Shown: positions 1 to 10,962, counted from the stretch's first letter. The stretch: DNA of 64,000 nucleotides from Closterium sp. Naga37s-1 (GCA_947471745.1 CANJKZ010000078.1:3662501-3726500); one strand, 5' to 3'. Notes: generated by a model from the sequence alone, not told the origin. A program made the numbers and translations.

Positions 1-849
1 GTGAGAGATAGGGCAGGAGGGAGAGAGAGAGTTATGGGTAGTGTTATCGGTAAGCACGGCAAAGATATGAATATGCTCATGTGGTTGCCAACACTTGGAG
101 CTTTTGTAGTGTCGCTTCAGTGTAGGTTGATGCCTTGGAGCATTCCGAATACCAAGGTACGAAATCAGAGCATCCATCTGTTGTTGATTGATGTAATCAC
201 ACACAAGGAACGGTAGTAGCTGCATCACCGACCGGTGCTCATAAGCTTGGTAGGATGCGCCCAAGCGAAAGTAGTCACCAGATGGTAAGCGTAAAGAATC
301 CCACCTGCATTTATGTTTCAGATCTTTCAGCTTCCTGAAAAACGGGAAGAAGAGGTGCATGAGTAAATTCCGGAATGTATGTGGCTGAAAAGGAAATGCT
401 TTGTAGGTATCCATACCTGTCTATTGCTGCACGAGTTGTGAGGATGTGATCAAGTATCCCTAGGTCAGCTTGATGCATGAGGTCCGGCATGACTGCAAGG
501 TAAGGGTTGCCCCACTGCTCCGATTCGAACCTCCAGCCCCAAAGTGCACACTGTACATATGAGGGTGGGTTAGGGAAATGGCAAGGAGAAAAATCAGCAT
601 TGGATTACAATGGTACTATTCTGAAACACTGAAGAGGGTACTCACCTCCACTGGGTGTGTCGAAAGGTCCTCCACCCTTGCCTCTCCCCGTCTCCTTGTT
701 GTCACTGCAGTGTAAATGTCTTGTTTCTGTTGGGCTGTGCGGTATGGTACGACTCTCTGGTACTCTGCTAGATTGTCTTTCATGATGGTGCACAAAGAGC
801 ACGGGTATGTTGTACCCAACGACTTTCTACATGTTAGTTTACAGGTTTC
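1..849 (-). pseudogene. Plavaka-like transposase, C-terminal part
   Basis: Reading leftwards on the minus strand, the frame starts at the Copia A border with ETCKLTCRKSLGTTYPCSLC and continues to a GTGAGT donor (exon end 646). The intron spans 551-645, and the next exon starts at 550 in matching phase (CALWGWRFESEQWGNPY). It then reads PDLMHQADLGILDH, a block typical of Plavaka transposases. Near 425 there is a one-base frameshift, after which coding resumes (HTFRNLLMHLFFPFFRKL, then AYEHRSVMQLLPFLVCDY) and runs off the window edge. Family assignment is by motif order and spacing only; a related CACTA lineage is the alternative. This is a broken remnant, since the N-terminal half lies about 7.3 kb away beyond Copia A. 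Confidence 0.55.
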
Positions 850-926
850 GGTACAACACTTCTAGGTTTCCCACTTGTACCCATCTGCTTGCTAGTTCAG
901 TCATTCATTCGTTCACTATTCTGACA
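850..926 (+). repeat. Truncated 5' LTR of Copia A
   Basis: The last 77 bp match the end of the 3' LTR at 8040-8170, from the GGTACAACAC block to the terminal CTGACA. The first ~54 bp are missing and the sequence to the left is Plavaka coding sequence. Confidence 0.85.
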
Positions 927-957
927 TGGTATTCTGAGCAGGTTCCCTAGTGGGAAC
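927..957 (+). other. Primer binding site and adjacent palindrome of Copia A
   Basis: TGGTATTCTGAGCAGG follows the LTR directly. It is a variant of the initiator-Met tRNA complement TGGTATCAGAGC, with changes in the middle. It runs into a perfect hairpin, GTTCCCTAGTGGGAAC (942-957; 6-bp stem, 4-base loop), also present in element B. Retroelement leaders often carry dimerisation or packaging hairpins here; that role is inference. Confidence 0.7.
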
Positions 958-1017
958 GTTTTTTTAGGGCCCACCACGAAATTTTCCTGCCCTGCCCGAA
1001 GCGCGCCTCATGCCCTG

Positions 1018-1640
1018 CCCTAGTACGGCCCGTCGCGGCCCTGCCTTCGCTGGCCCGTCGCGGCCCTGCCTTTGCTGGCCCGTCGCGGCCCTACCTTAGC
1101 CGCCCGTCGCTGGCCCGTCCCGGCCCGTCCCGGCCCGTCGCCGCCCGTCGCTGGCCCGTCGCCACACGTCGCGGCCCTGCCTTAGCCGCCCACTGCGGCC
1201 CTGTCCTGCCCTTCGCCGCCCGTCGCTGGCCAGTCCCGGCCCAACCCGGCCCGTCCCGGCCCGTCGCCGGCCCGTCCCGGCCCGTTGCCGCCCGTCGCCA
1301 GCCCGTCGCCGGCCGTCGCTGGCCCATCCCAGTCGCGGCCCTGCCTTCGCCGCCCGTCGCTGGCCCATCCCAGTCGCGGCCCTGAACTGCTGCCGCCCCA
1401 GTCGTGGCCCTGCCCTGCAGCCGCCCCTGTCGCGGCCCTGTCCTGCTGCCGCCCCAGTCGTGGCCCTGCCTTAGCCGCCCGTTGCGGCCCTGCCCTACTG
1501 CCGCCCCAGTCGCGGCCTCTGCCCTGCAGCCGCCCCTGTCGCGGCCCTGCCCTGCTGCCGCCCCGGTCGCGGCCCTGACCTAAACCGCCAGCTGCGGCCC
1601 TGCCCTGCACCCGCCCCTGGTAAGCACCCGCGCCGCCCTG
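1018..1640 (+). repeat. GC-rich repetitive leader of Copia A
   Basis: Imperfect tandem units of roughly 20-30 bp built around GGCCCGTCGCGGCCCTG fill the space between primer binding site and gag. Long frames on both strands here are low-complexity by-products. Elements B, C and D have comparable leaders built from different units. Confidence 0.8.
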
Positions 1641-1829
1641 CCGCGCCCCGCCGCCTGCTGCCGTGCCGCGCCGCCAGGAACCAAGCCGCGCCACCCTGCC
1701 GAGCCGCGCCGCCCAGCCGAGCCGCGCCGCACTACCGAGCCGCGCCGCTCTACCGAGCCGCGCTGCCCTTCTGCTTGCACTGCTTCTGCTGCCACTGCTG
1801 CCACTGCTGCTACTGCTGCTACTGCTACA

Positions 1830-3300
1830 ATGGCTAGCCCTACTGTTCTCACCTTTGATGCTGCGGGGCGTGCAGTTGACTTTGACGTGTGGATTGACGA
1901 CCTGCAGCTCTTTCTTCAGTGTGACTCTAAGGATGGGGTATCCCTGTTTGATCACACGTTCGGTGTCTCTACTGCACCTGCTGCCACTTATGACAGTACG
2001 GTTCGCTCGCAGTGGACCACTCGTGATGCTGTTGCTCGCCTTGCTGTTCGTAGTCACCTGCCGTCTGCTGAGCGCGCGCATTTTGGCCAGTACAAGACTG
2101 CTCAGTCTTTGTACGACGCTGTCGTAGCGCTCTACTCCTCCCCTGCCACTGCTGCCCTCAGCCGCCTCATGCTGCCGTACCTTTTCCCTGACCTTGCCGC
2201 CTTTGCCACAGTCGCTAAACTCATTACCCACCTCCGCACTAGTGACGCTCGCTACCGCGCTGCGCTTCCCACTGAGTTATGTGCCAAGAACCCCCCCCCC
2301 CCATGTACATCACCCTTTACTACCTAGTCACCTGCCTCCCTGACTCCCTTGCTTCAGTCAAGGACCACTTTCTCTCCCTTTGCCCCACCGAGCTCACTGT
2401 CGACCTGCTAGAGGAGCGCCTCACTGCGGCTGAGAAGAGTATCTTAGCTGTAGGTGCTTCTCGCGGTGACCGACGCGCCCCTTTCTTTGAGGGGTGTTCC
2501 CCTGTCCCCCTTCTCCCCTCTGTTGCTTCTACTGCTGCTGTCAACCTCGTTGGCACTGAGGAGGTCAGGGCTGCGTCTGCTCCTAGTGGGAGGCGCCGCA
2601 CCAGCAGGGCCAAGGGGGGCAAGGGTGGTGGAGGGGACGGTGGGGGCGGCGGTGGCGGTGGTGGAGGCGGAGGGGGTGGCAGTGGAGGTGGGGGTGGTGG
2701 CGGGAGTGGAGGCTTCGGTGGCGACGGTGGGGGTGGTGGAGGCAGCGGCAGCGGCGGTGGAGGCAGCGGCAGTGGTGGTGGAGGTGACGGCGGCGGTGGT
2801 GCTGGTCGAGGTGCAGCCGCGCAGCGTGGAGGCTTTGGTGGCAGCCAGCGCCAGCAGCAGCCGCGTTCCCGTGAGACCCCGTCGGCCCAGCAGCTTCGTG
2901 AGTGGTACGCTGGGCGTGGGAGGTCTCGGGGTGTTGGTCCCTGCACTTACGTTCTTCGCACCGGCGGGCGTCGTGGGGAGACGTGCGGGCTGCCACACAC
3001 TGCGCACCGCTGCTTCGGTCGCCTGACTGACGCCTGGCGCGCCCAGTTTTCTGACGCTGTTGAGCTCCTTCGTTGGGGTGATCTGCTTAAGCAGAATGTT
3101 GCTATCTTTGATCTTGATTTCGATGCTATCCTTGCTGCCATGTATGCTGTGACTGATAGTGCTGAGGGTGACTGTTACCTGAGTGTTCCGCCCGACCCGG
3201 GCAATGAGGCTGCTGCTCTAGGTGCTAGTGCGTCTGCTGCTCCAGTACTGGTGAGTTTGCTGCTCCAGGTGCTGGTGAGTCTGCTCTCTCTGGTACTGCA
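1830..3300 (+). pseudogene. gag: Copia A Gag
   Basis: Starts at ATG 1830 (MASPTVLTFDAAGRAVDF) and contains the UBN2-like Gag helical region through about residue 150. At 2291-2302 a run of 12 C shifts the frame, so the continuation (MYITLYYLVTCLPDSL) lies in another frame. A glycine-rich tract follows (about 2620-2810). Then comes a Cys/His cluster with spacing C-x13-C-x3-H-x4-C (around 2941-3012), unlike the usual C-x2-C-x4-H-x4-C knuckle. A second frame change at about 3250-3310 separates Gag from the protease. Gag would form the particle that packages element RNA in the cytoplasm. Two frame breaks make this copy inactive unless frameshifting occurs. Confidence 0.85.
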
Positions 3301-5931
3301 CCTATTGAGGCCTTGCACACTTTCACACTTGACTCTGGCGCTTCGCGCTCTTTCTTTCGCGACAGCACCACACTCACGCCGCTCAGTCGGCCTGTCGCAG
3401 TCTCCCTGGCTGACCCCTCTGGGGGCCCGGTCCTTGCGCACTCTTCCACGGTTCTAACGTGTCCTGCGGCCCCGTCGAGCTTGCTGTCGGGACTCCACCT
3501 CCCCTCGTTCTCTACGAACTTGGTGAGTGGAGCTGACCTCCAGGACGCGTGGGTTGACCAGTTCACCCCTGGAGGTCAGCGTGTGACCCACTGCACTTGC
3601 TCTCGGACGGGCCGCCACCTGGCCACGTTCACCCGTCGGCCTGGGTTGAGTCTGTACACACTGACTACTGCGTCTCCTCCGGTTGCTGCGTCTGGTCAGG
3701 TAGCCGCGTCTGGTCAGGTGTTTTCTGCCGCGTCCAGGTCTAGTCCAGTGTCTGCCCCCTGCTCGTGTCGTCCTCTGTCACACGAGACTCTCCTTTGGCA
3801 CCACCGCCTTGGTCACCCCTCCCTGCCTCGTCTTCGAGGTATGGCCTCCCGTACCCTTGTCTCTGGTCTCCCCCGGTCCCTCCCTCCCCTTCCTCTGGGG
3901 CCTGCCCCTACCTGTGTTCCTTTTGTCGAGGGCTGGCAGCGCGCCGCTCCTCACTCCTCGGAGTTCCCTCCGACAGAGGCTCCCCTGCAGACTCTTCACA
4001 TGGACGTGTGGGGCCCAGCCCGCGTCCGTGGACAGGGTCACGAGCATTACTTCCTGCTGGTCGTAGACGACTACTCGCGTTACACCACAGTCTTCCCCTT
4101 GCGCAGCAAGGGTGAGGTCACTGAGGTGTTGATCGACTGGATCCGCGGTACCCGTCGCCAGCTCAGCGAGATTTTCAGCTCGGACCTTCCTGTTCTGCGT
4201 CTGCACTAGGACAGAGGTGGTGAGTTTTCCTCCGACCTTCAGAGGGCCTTCTGTCGTGCGGAGGGCATCCACCAGACGTTCACGCTTCCGGCCTCCCCAC
4301 AGCAAAATGGGATTGCTGAGTGCCGCATTGGCATGGTCATGGATGTCGCTCGTACGTCCATGATCCATGCGGCTGCTCCCCATTTTCTGTGGCCGTTTGC
4401 GGTTCAGTACGCTGCGCATCAGATCAACCTTCAGCCTCGTGTCTCCTTGCCGGAGACCACACCTACTCTGCGGTGGACGGGGAAGGTTGGCGATGCGTCT
4501 GTGTTCCGTGTCAGAGGATCTTGAGCTTTTATCCGCGATACTTCAGCGGACAAGCTGTCCTCCCGTGCCGTTCCCTGCGTCTTCCTTGGCTTCCCCCCTG
4601 ACGCACCCGGGTGGCAGTTCTACCACCCCACCTCGCGTCGTGTTCTGTCCTCTCAGGATATCACGTTTGATGAGTCGGTGTCTTACTACCGTCTCTTTCC
4701 CTACCGCACTGTCACTCTCCCCCCCTCGCCACTCTTCCTAGCGCCAGGTACTCCTCCGGTAGACCCCCTCCCCCCTCAGGGTCCTGCCACATCCGGTGTG
4801 TCCCAGGTAGACCTTGTCGAGCCTGTCGAGGTAGCTGTCGACTTAGGTACTGCTAGGGGTGCTGAACCTGAGGGTGCGGGGACTGGGGGTGTTGGGCCTG
4901 GGGTTGCTGTGTCTGGGGATGCTGAGCCTGAGCGTGTGGAGCCTGGGGTTGCTGAGCCTGGGGGTGCAGAGTCTGGGGGTGCTGAGCCTGGGGGTGCTGA
5001 GCCTGAGCGTGCTGAGTCTGGAGGTCCTTTGGGTGTCCCGTCATGGCGGGATCCCCTCTCTCCGCAGCAGCTTCGTGAGTGGTACACTCTGCGCTGTCGC
5101 CGTGCTGCTGGTGCTGGAGCTGCTGGAGGTGCTTCCGGGGCTGCTGGAGGTGCGTCTGGAGCTAGAGCTGCTGGAGGTGTTGCTGGTGCTGGAGCTGCTG
5201 GAGGTGCTGCTGGAGCTGGAGCTGCCGGAGGTGCTGCTGGAGCTGGAGCTGCTGGAGGTACTGCTGGTGCTGGAGCTGCTGGTGCCGCTGGTCCTGGAGG
5301 TACTGGTGCTGTTGGAGTTGCTGGAGGTGCTGGAGCAGCTGGTCCCGGAGGTGCTCGTACTGGAGGTACTGGAGCTGCTGGGGCTGGTGGTGCTGCAGGA
5401 GTTGGAGCTGCAGGTGCTGGAGCTGCTGCTAATAAAGGTGCTGCTGGAGCTGGAGCTGTTGGAGTTACTGGAGCTGGTGGTGCTGCGGGAGTTGTAGCTG
5501 GAGACACTGGAGCTGATGGTACTGGTGCTGTCTCTGCTGTTTCTGGAGGCGCTGCGCGGCCGCGGCCGTACTATGTTCCGCTCCTTCAGCAGGTTCTTGG
5601 TCCTCCTCCTTTACTGAGTCCATTGCCTGTCCAGTCACAGTCGCAGTTACAGCCGACCCCTCCACTGCCTGGTCCTTCTCCTTACTCTGGACCGACTAGA
5701 GGCCTTACGGAGCGCCGTGAGCCTGAGTCACGTCCTGCGTCACCTGAGTCTCGTTCTGAGTCACCTGTCCGCACTGTTCGCACTGGTCGTCGTGTTCCGC
5801 GTAAGCGTCCTCCTCCTGTCCCCGGCACTCACTCTATGACACTTCGTCCTTCCACTGCTCCACAGCGTGTCCCTCTGCCCTCTCCTCTTGCGTCCTCTCT
5901 TCCTGACGGTCGTGACCCGGAGTCTGACTGA
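3301..5931 (+). pseudogene. pol: Copia A protease-integrase with Gly-Ala linker
   Basis: One frame carries the aspartic protease motif DSGAS (about 3331), the integrase zinc region (WHHRLGHPSLPRLRG, with Cys further on), the first integrase Asp in HMDVWGP (about 4000), DRGGEF, and the Glu in NGIAECRIG. It is broken by TAG at 4207-4209, where related copies have TCG just before DRGGEF, by TGA at 4522-4524, and by TGA at 5929-5931, where element B has a Ser codon. The frame between about 5098 and 5545 is Gly-Ala repeat. Integrase would insert the cDNA; this copy could not. Confidence 0.85.
5098..5545 (+). repeat. Gly-Ala coding repeat of Copia A
   Basis: Triplet-phased repeat built from gctgctggaggtgctggt-type units, encoding runs of GAAGGAAGAG. 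It lies between integrase and reverse transcriptase. The same position is repetitive in elements B, C and D. Confidence 0.8.
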
Positions 5932-7810
5932 CTTCGTGCTGCTAGTCCTACTGTCTCGCGCTTTCTGGCCACTGCTATCACTGACCCTTTGTTTGAGTCC
6001 ACTGCTGCGTCTGCTCTCGTTGCTGAGCTTGTTGACTTTGCTGCAGCCTGTCGCCTAGACTACGCCACTAGTCTTGTTGCTAAGTCTGCGTCTGCGTCTG
6101 TCTGTCCTCTGTCCGTCGGGGGTGAGTGTGCTCTTGGCACGGACGTTCTTGAGGACAGACAGGAGGAGTTTGAGTGCTTTGCCGCTGCTGTACCTCATCT
6201 CGTGTCCATGCTGCTTGCCCCTGAGGGAGACCCGGATGCACCAGACATCCCGACCCCGCGCTCTTACGCAGAGGCGATAGAGGGTCCCTACTCCTCTCAG
6301 TGGCAGGCAGCCATGGATGCCGAGATGGCTTCCTGGAAGTCCACAGGCACCTACGTCGACGAGGTTCCCCCACCTGGGGCGAACATCGTCAGTGGCATGT
6401 GGATCTTCAGGGTGAAGCGGCCGCCGGATTCTCTGCCTGTCTTCAAGGCGCGTTACGTTGCACGAGGCTTTAGTCAGCGACAGGGAGTTGACTTCTTCCA
6501 GACCTTCTCACCTACCCCGAAGATGACCACTCTTCGGGTGCTGCTGCACGTCGCCGCTCAGCGTGACTACGAGCTACACTCGATTGACTTCAGCACAGCC
6601 TTCCTACAGAGCAGCCTGCACGAGGAGATCTGGCTGCGCCGCCCACCTGGCTTCACTGGGTCGTTTCCTGCTGGTACCCAGTGGAGCCTTCGGCGGCCAG
6701 TCTACGGTCTCCGCCAGGCACCCCGTGAGTGGCACGACACACTGAGGACGACTCTTGCTACTCTTGGTTTTGCTCCTTCCACTGCTGTTTTTACGCACTG
6801 ACACCACTCTGCCGCCGTTCTTCGTTCTCGTGTACGTAGACGACTTGGTCTTTGCTACTGCTGACACTGAGGCACTCGCCCACATGAAGTCGGAGCTGTA
6901 GAAGAGACACACGTGCACAGATCTGGGTGAGCTGACAAGCTATCCGGGGATCACCCGGGATAGAGCAAAGCGCACCATTACCTTGACTCAGTCACACATG
7001 GTGCAGCAGGTCCTTCAGCGCGTCGGCTTCACGTACTCCTCGCCACAGTCCACTCCTCTGCCTACCGGTCACTCGCTCTCAGCTCCACCTTCGGACGAGT
7101 CCGTAGAGCCGAGTGGCCCATATCCAGAGCTTGTGGGCTGCCTCATGTACCTGATGACTTGCACACGACCTGACCTCGCATACCCTCTCGGCCTTCTGGC
7201 ACGCTACGTGGCTCCTGGTAGGCACCGAAAGGTGCACTGGGATGCTGCAAAGAGGGTGTTGCGCTACTTGTGCAGTACTTCGGGCATGGGGCTCGTGCTT
7301 GGAGGACGGGCTTGAGTTGTCCTCACTGGTCACGCAGACGCTTCCTGGGTTGACGACTTGGCTACGCAGCGGTCCTCACAGGGTTACACCTTCAGTCTTG
7401 GCTCCGGTTCTATCTCTTGGCGGTCTACCCGCTCTTCTTCTGTTCTCAGCTCCAGTTGTGAGGCTGAGATCTACGCTGGGGCCATGGCTGCACAGGAGTT
7501 ACGCTGGCTCACCTACCTGCTGACCGACTTGGGAGAGGCGCCTTGTTCTCCTCCAGTTCTGTACGTCGACAACAAGGCCATGCTTGCCTTGTTTCAGGAG
7601 CACAGACTGGAGCACAGAACGAAGCACATTGCTCTGCGCTAATTCCTTGCTCGAGAGTTGCAGCAGCATGGTCAGCTTCGTCTTGCTTACGTGGCCTCTC
7701 AGGCCAAGACTGCTAATGTTTTCACCAAGGCACTTCAGCCTTGTGATCATCAGCGTTTCTGTACTGTTCTAGGCCTTGTACCTACTGTGCCTCACTTGCT
7801 TACTTCTTGA
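5932..7810 (+). pseudogene. pol: Copia A reverse transcriptase-RNase H
   Basis: The frame 5989-6801 holds the start of Copia reverse transcriptase (SYAEAIEGPYSSQWQAAMD, FKARYVARGFSQRQGVDF, YELHSIDFSTAFLQ). A deletion of about 13 bp near 6786 shifts the frame. The catalytic YVDD motif follows in another frame (about 6833). Further damage: TAG near 6899, TGA near 7314, and a stop at about 7641. RNase H sequence (SSSCEAEIYAGAMAAQELRW, LYVDNKAML) is recognisable to the stop at 7808-7810. Inactive. Confidence 0.85.
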
Positions 7811-8039
7811 CTCTGCTTGTACTGTACTCTCTATACATATACCTGCATGCTTACACCTGCTAGGTTGTGTTCACTGTACTGTTTGTTCTCCTTTATATAA
7901 CTCTGCATGTGAACTAGCCTTATAGCCATTTGCTTGTGCTCAGACTGCGTGGTGACTTTGTGATCCACCCTGAGCTTGCTTTGCCTTTCTTGACTGGTCT
8001 TGTGACCTCTTGCTTTCCCCCACTTTGCCTATGGAGGTG

Positions 8040-8170
8040 TGTCAAACTTATGTGCTATAGTCTATCTAGGCTATAGTGGGATAGTTCATATAGGGTACAA
8101 CACTTCTAAGTTTCCTACTTGTACCCATCTGCTTGCTAGTTCAGTCATTCATTCGTTCACTATTCTGACA
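8040..8170 (+). repeat. 3' LTR of Copia A
   Basis: 131 bp, from TGTCAAAC to CTGACA, directly after a short G-rich tract (atggaggtg). It contains the inverted pair GGGTACAA (8093-8100) and TTGTACCC (8119-8126), conserved in the LTRs of all family members here. Confidence 0.9.
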
Positions 8171-10128
8171 GGGGTATGCTGTGAAGGCATGACCAGATGC
8201 ATCTTTGACACGCTCACCCCTGGTAGGAAAACAAGGGCACCTGAGTGTTTCATGCAATCGTGATAGTGCCTCACGGGTTGAAAAACAGAAATGTGGACTA
8301 TACGACTAGCATAGAAAATGACTGACTTACACATGGCTTGCATCTTTAAGTGGTTGAAGTGCTTTTTGTAGAACCTTCTGAAATACTTGTAACCGATCCA
8401 GAGACGAATACTCAGGGGGGAAGCCGGGAAGCAAAGCAATCATTGCATGTCCATGTGGCTTCCACCGGTCTTCGCGACTGATGTTCGCCAATGACATGTA
8501 GATAGGATGTCCTTTTGATTTCCCCCTTGAGTCCATCATTGTCTCATCAGAGGCCAAATTATCGTAGCGACGACGTCGTCCAGACCGAGTTTATCCTGCC
8601 ACGTTGGGATTTGAGTGGTGCTTCACGTCAGAAAAACAGAGGATACAAAAGGGACGCATTGAAAATGTAATAAAACTCGGGCATCGGGTAGATGGTTCCC
8701 TACCTGCACGTTATTCCAAAATTCAGCCGTTTCTGGATGATCATACATCCGCGACCCATCCACCATCTTCCGATGAGCCCTTGTGATGAGGCCTTTTGAA
8801 TTTCGAGCGTCTTTGAGAAGGGCTTTTATAGCCTGTGGGGCAGAGGGGTGGAGGGATGGGAGAATATGATGGTGGGGGATGCAGGTCACTGGAATGTAGC
8901 ATACTCCATGGGGCTGCGTGATGGGTGAATGTGCCATGCTCATGCAAAGCCATGGCATGGCCCCACGGACTATGCGGTAATGTAGCAATGTCCATGGGGC
9001 TGAGGGATGGGTGAATGTGCTATGCTCATGCAAAGCCATGGCATGGCCCCATGGTCCATGCATCAAAACAGCACTGTCCGTCCAGGGTCAGGGGGGAGGG
9101 TGAATCTGATGTGATCATGCAATGCCATGGCATGGCCCCACAGACTATGCAATAATGTAGCATTGTCCATGGGGCTGAGGGATGGGTGAATGTGCTATGC
9201 ATGCAATTCCCTAAACAAGCATGACCCATGTGGGGATGAGGGGATGTGTGAATATGATGTGCACTTGCGATGCCATGGCATGTCTGTGGGGATGAGGGAT
9301 GGGTGAATATGACTTGCTCATGCAAGGCCATGGCACGGCTTCACGGACCATGCACAAAAACAGCATGTTACATGAGGGGATGGGGGAATTTGATATGCAA
9401 GCCCATGACATGGAGTCACGGACCACGCTAGGAACAGGGGCATGGTACATGGGGCATTGGCGGAATACAATGAAGGATGGAACCGTCACTCTACCACTCA
9501 CCTTCAAGCTGTCGCAAAAATGGTAGTGTAAAACCAGTTTCCTCGCGATGCGACACACCCCACTTTGCCAAGAACGGTTGCTGTCAATGGCTTTTGTTGC
9601 CACGTATTTGTAGACGTCTCGTAGGCTCTTCCATCCACATACTTCGCCTAGCTGTCCACCATTGTGGTTGAATATCCGTAACAACGACGCAACAGCCTGT
9701 TGTGAAAGTTTCTCATGCAAAACCCAATGGCAAAGCTCGTCTCCGAAGGAAAATAGCGCAGGAGGTCTTGCTTCCGGCTCATCTACCCGGGGCGGAGGCT
9801 CTGGATTTGCCGCACGCTCCTGGCACGGCGAAGGCGGTTCGTCGTCATCAGATTGGTCTTCCCACACGGGCCGATCCGAATCCTCAGGAATTGTCGGCTC
9901 CATCTCTTCCTCAAACGAACGAGGCATATGTGGGTCCTCTTGAGCCGTCGGACGAAATGATTCGGGCAAACGACATCTGGTTGGCAGATTTTCACTATGG
10001 TTAGCGTTTTGACAAGTAGCTTGACCGGTTTGAGCGACTCTGCACTGATTGCTCCCTTGATGCCTAAGGAGTCCGCCAATACCACGAAATGGCCCTGAAG
10101 GGCATTCGGTACAGTAAACACCGTCCAT
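8171..10128 (-). pseudogene. Plavaka-like transposase, N-terminal part
   Basis: Exon 1 runs from ATG 10128 to 9502. It begins with a Cys/His finger (MDGVYCTECPSGPFRG, then LLRHQGSNQC), followed by an acidic Pro-rich region and FGDELCHWVLHEKLSQQAV. It ends at a GTGAGT donor. Intron 1 (8833-9501) contains a minisatellite. Exon 2 (8832-8704) reads AIKALLKDARNSKGLITRAH. Intron 2 is 8596-8703. Exon 3 starts at 8595 (DKLGLDDVVATIIW), is thrown out of frame by one missing base near 8553, and resumes as ASDETMMDSRGKSKGHPIYM. The phases of both introns fit. The last stretch before Copia A (to 8171) is hard to phase. The rest of the protein is at 1-849. Confidence 0.6.
8880..9480. repeat. ~86-bp minisatellite in a transposase intron
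   Basis: Copies of a unit containing ATGGGTGAATRTG, CTCATGCAAAGCCATGGCAT and GGACTATGC recur at about 8921, 9007, 9096, 9182, 9244 and 9299. Spacing is near 86 bp, with two shorter units at the end. It lies wholly inside intron 1 of the Plavaka-like gene. Confidence 0.75.
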
Positions 10129-10962
10129 GACTACGCTACATCTTAGTCTAAACCTCAACGTTGAGTCCACATTATCGTGCAGTCAAAATGTAGATGAGAG
10201 AGAAGTAGTGAAACAAGAAACACAAGGATTCTAGCGTAAAAAACTACCTCGGTGGATTATTGTATTGGTTTCTCACGAGAAAATTGGTTCACAAATCTTG
10301 ATCAACCATGCTCACCAAAACAGAGGCAATCCAGCACATTGCTTTGGAAATGTGTGGGTGCACTGACGCGACTCGATTTTGCATGTGACACATTTTGCAT
10401 TTTGACGAGTCGCATGCCAGGTCGCCCGAATTCGTCGCTATAGATTCCGATTGGAGCAAACAGAGTCAGTGAAGCTCGACAAAGGTCTCGCCAGCCCAAT
10501 AAGCGACTTTTAATTTCAAAATTTCCGTCAATTTGCCAACGAATGTATTTGTGAACGAGCTGTAGAGTTCCTGTGCGAAGTGGATTCATGAAAGCACAGT
10601 CGCTCCACTAAAAAAGCCAGGCAAAACAAAAACCCGGGGTTACAGCAACAATGATACCCACGCTAGCCGTTCCAACGGGTGTTTATGACTTTTCACCTGC
10701 CCGAAAGATTACGTCCCAGACTGAAAATGGCTGTTGCGCGTCACAATTGCGCAACACGCCCATACCCGAAACTGACCCCGCACAAAAAAAAAGGGCAAAC
10801 ATGCCAAGAAATGAAACTAAAATGCAGAGATACACCGATGCGCTGTAGAAAACCAAAACTGAACAAGCAAAATTTGTAAAACACCGTATCGTATCACCCA
10901 AAAACGAAGATAACATTCCCGATCGCAACCGTTGAGCAAATTGCTTGGAATTAGAATCGTAG
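10129..10962. other. No gene recognised
   Basis: Only short unsupported frames. It should include the 5' end of the Plavaka-like element, but I could not identify a terminal repeat or promoter. Confidence 0.4.

Larger units (their letters stand above)
850..8170 (+). mobile_element. Copia retrotransposon A (short-LTR family), degenerate
   Basis: Order: truncated 5' LTR, primer binding site, GC-rich repetitive leader, gag, protease, integrase, Gly-Ala linker, reverse transcriptase, RNase H, 3' LTR. It carries several nonsense codons and frameshifts and cannot encode a working polyprotein. It lies inside the coding sequence of a Plavaka-like transposase. The flanks show no target duplication because the left LTR and some target coding sequence are missing. 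Its closest relative in the window is element B. Confidence 0.9.
1..10128 (-). mobile_element. Plavaka-like (CACTA-type) DNA transposon, interrupted by Copia A
   Basis: Minus-strand coding pieces on both sides of Copia A (8171-10128 and 1-849) join into one protein that resembles Plavaka-type transposases in order and motifs: an N-terminal Cys/His finger, an acidic Pro-rich stretch, a region around the SDETMMD motif, a CxxC segment, and a block reading NPYLAVMPDLMHQADLG. The element runs off the left edge. I could not find its terminal repeats, so the right border is only the start of the coding region. Frameshifts show it is dead. Confidence 0.6.

Noticed and set aside
1091..2231. Long minus-strand frames rich in Gly, Arg and Ala opposite the Copia A leader and gag start
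   Set aside because: Low-complexity products of the GC-rich tandem repeat and antisense of gag; no domain.
2320..3007. Minus-strand proline/threonine/histidine-rich frames opposite the Gag glycine tract
   Set aside because: Mirror images of GGN-rich coding sequence; they vanish outside the repeat.
4776..5507. Ala-Pro-rich 243-aa minus-strand frame
   Set aside because: Antisense of the Gly-Ala linker repeat.
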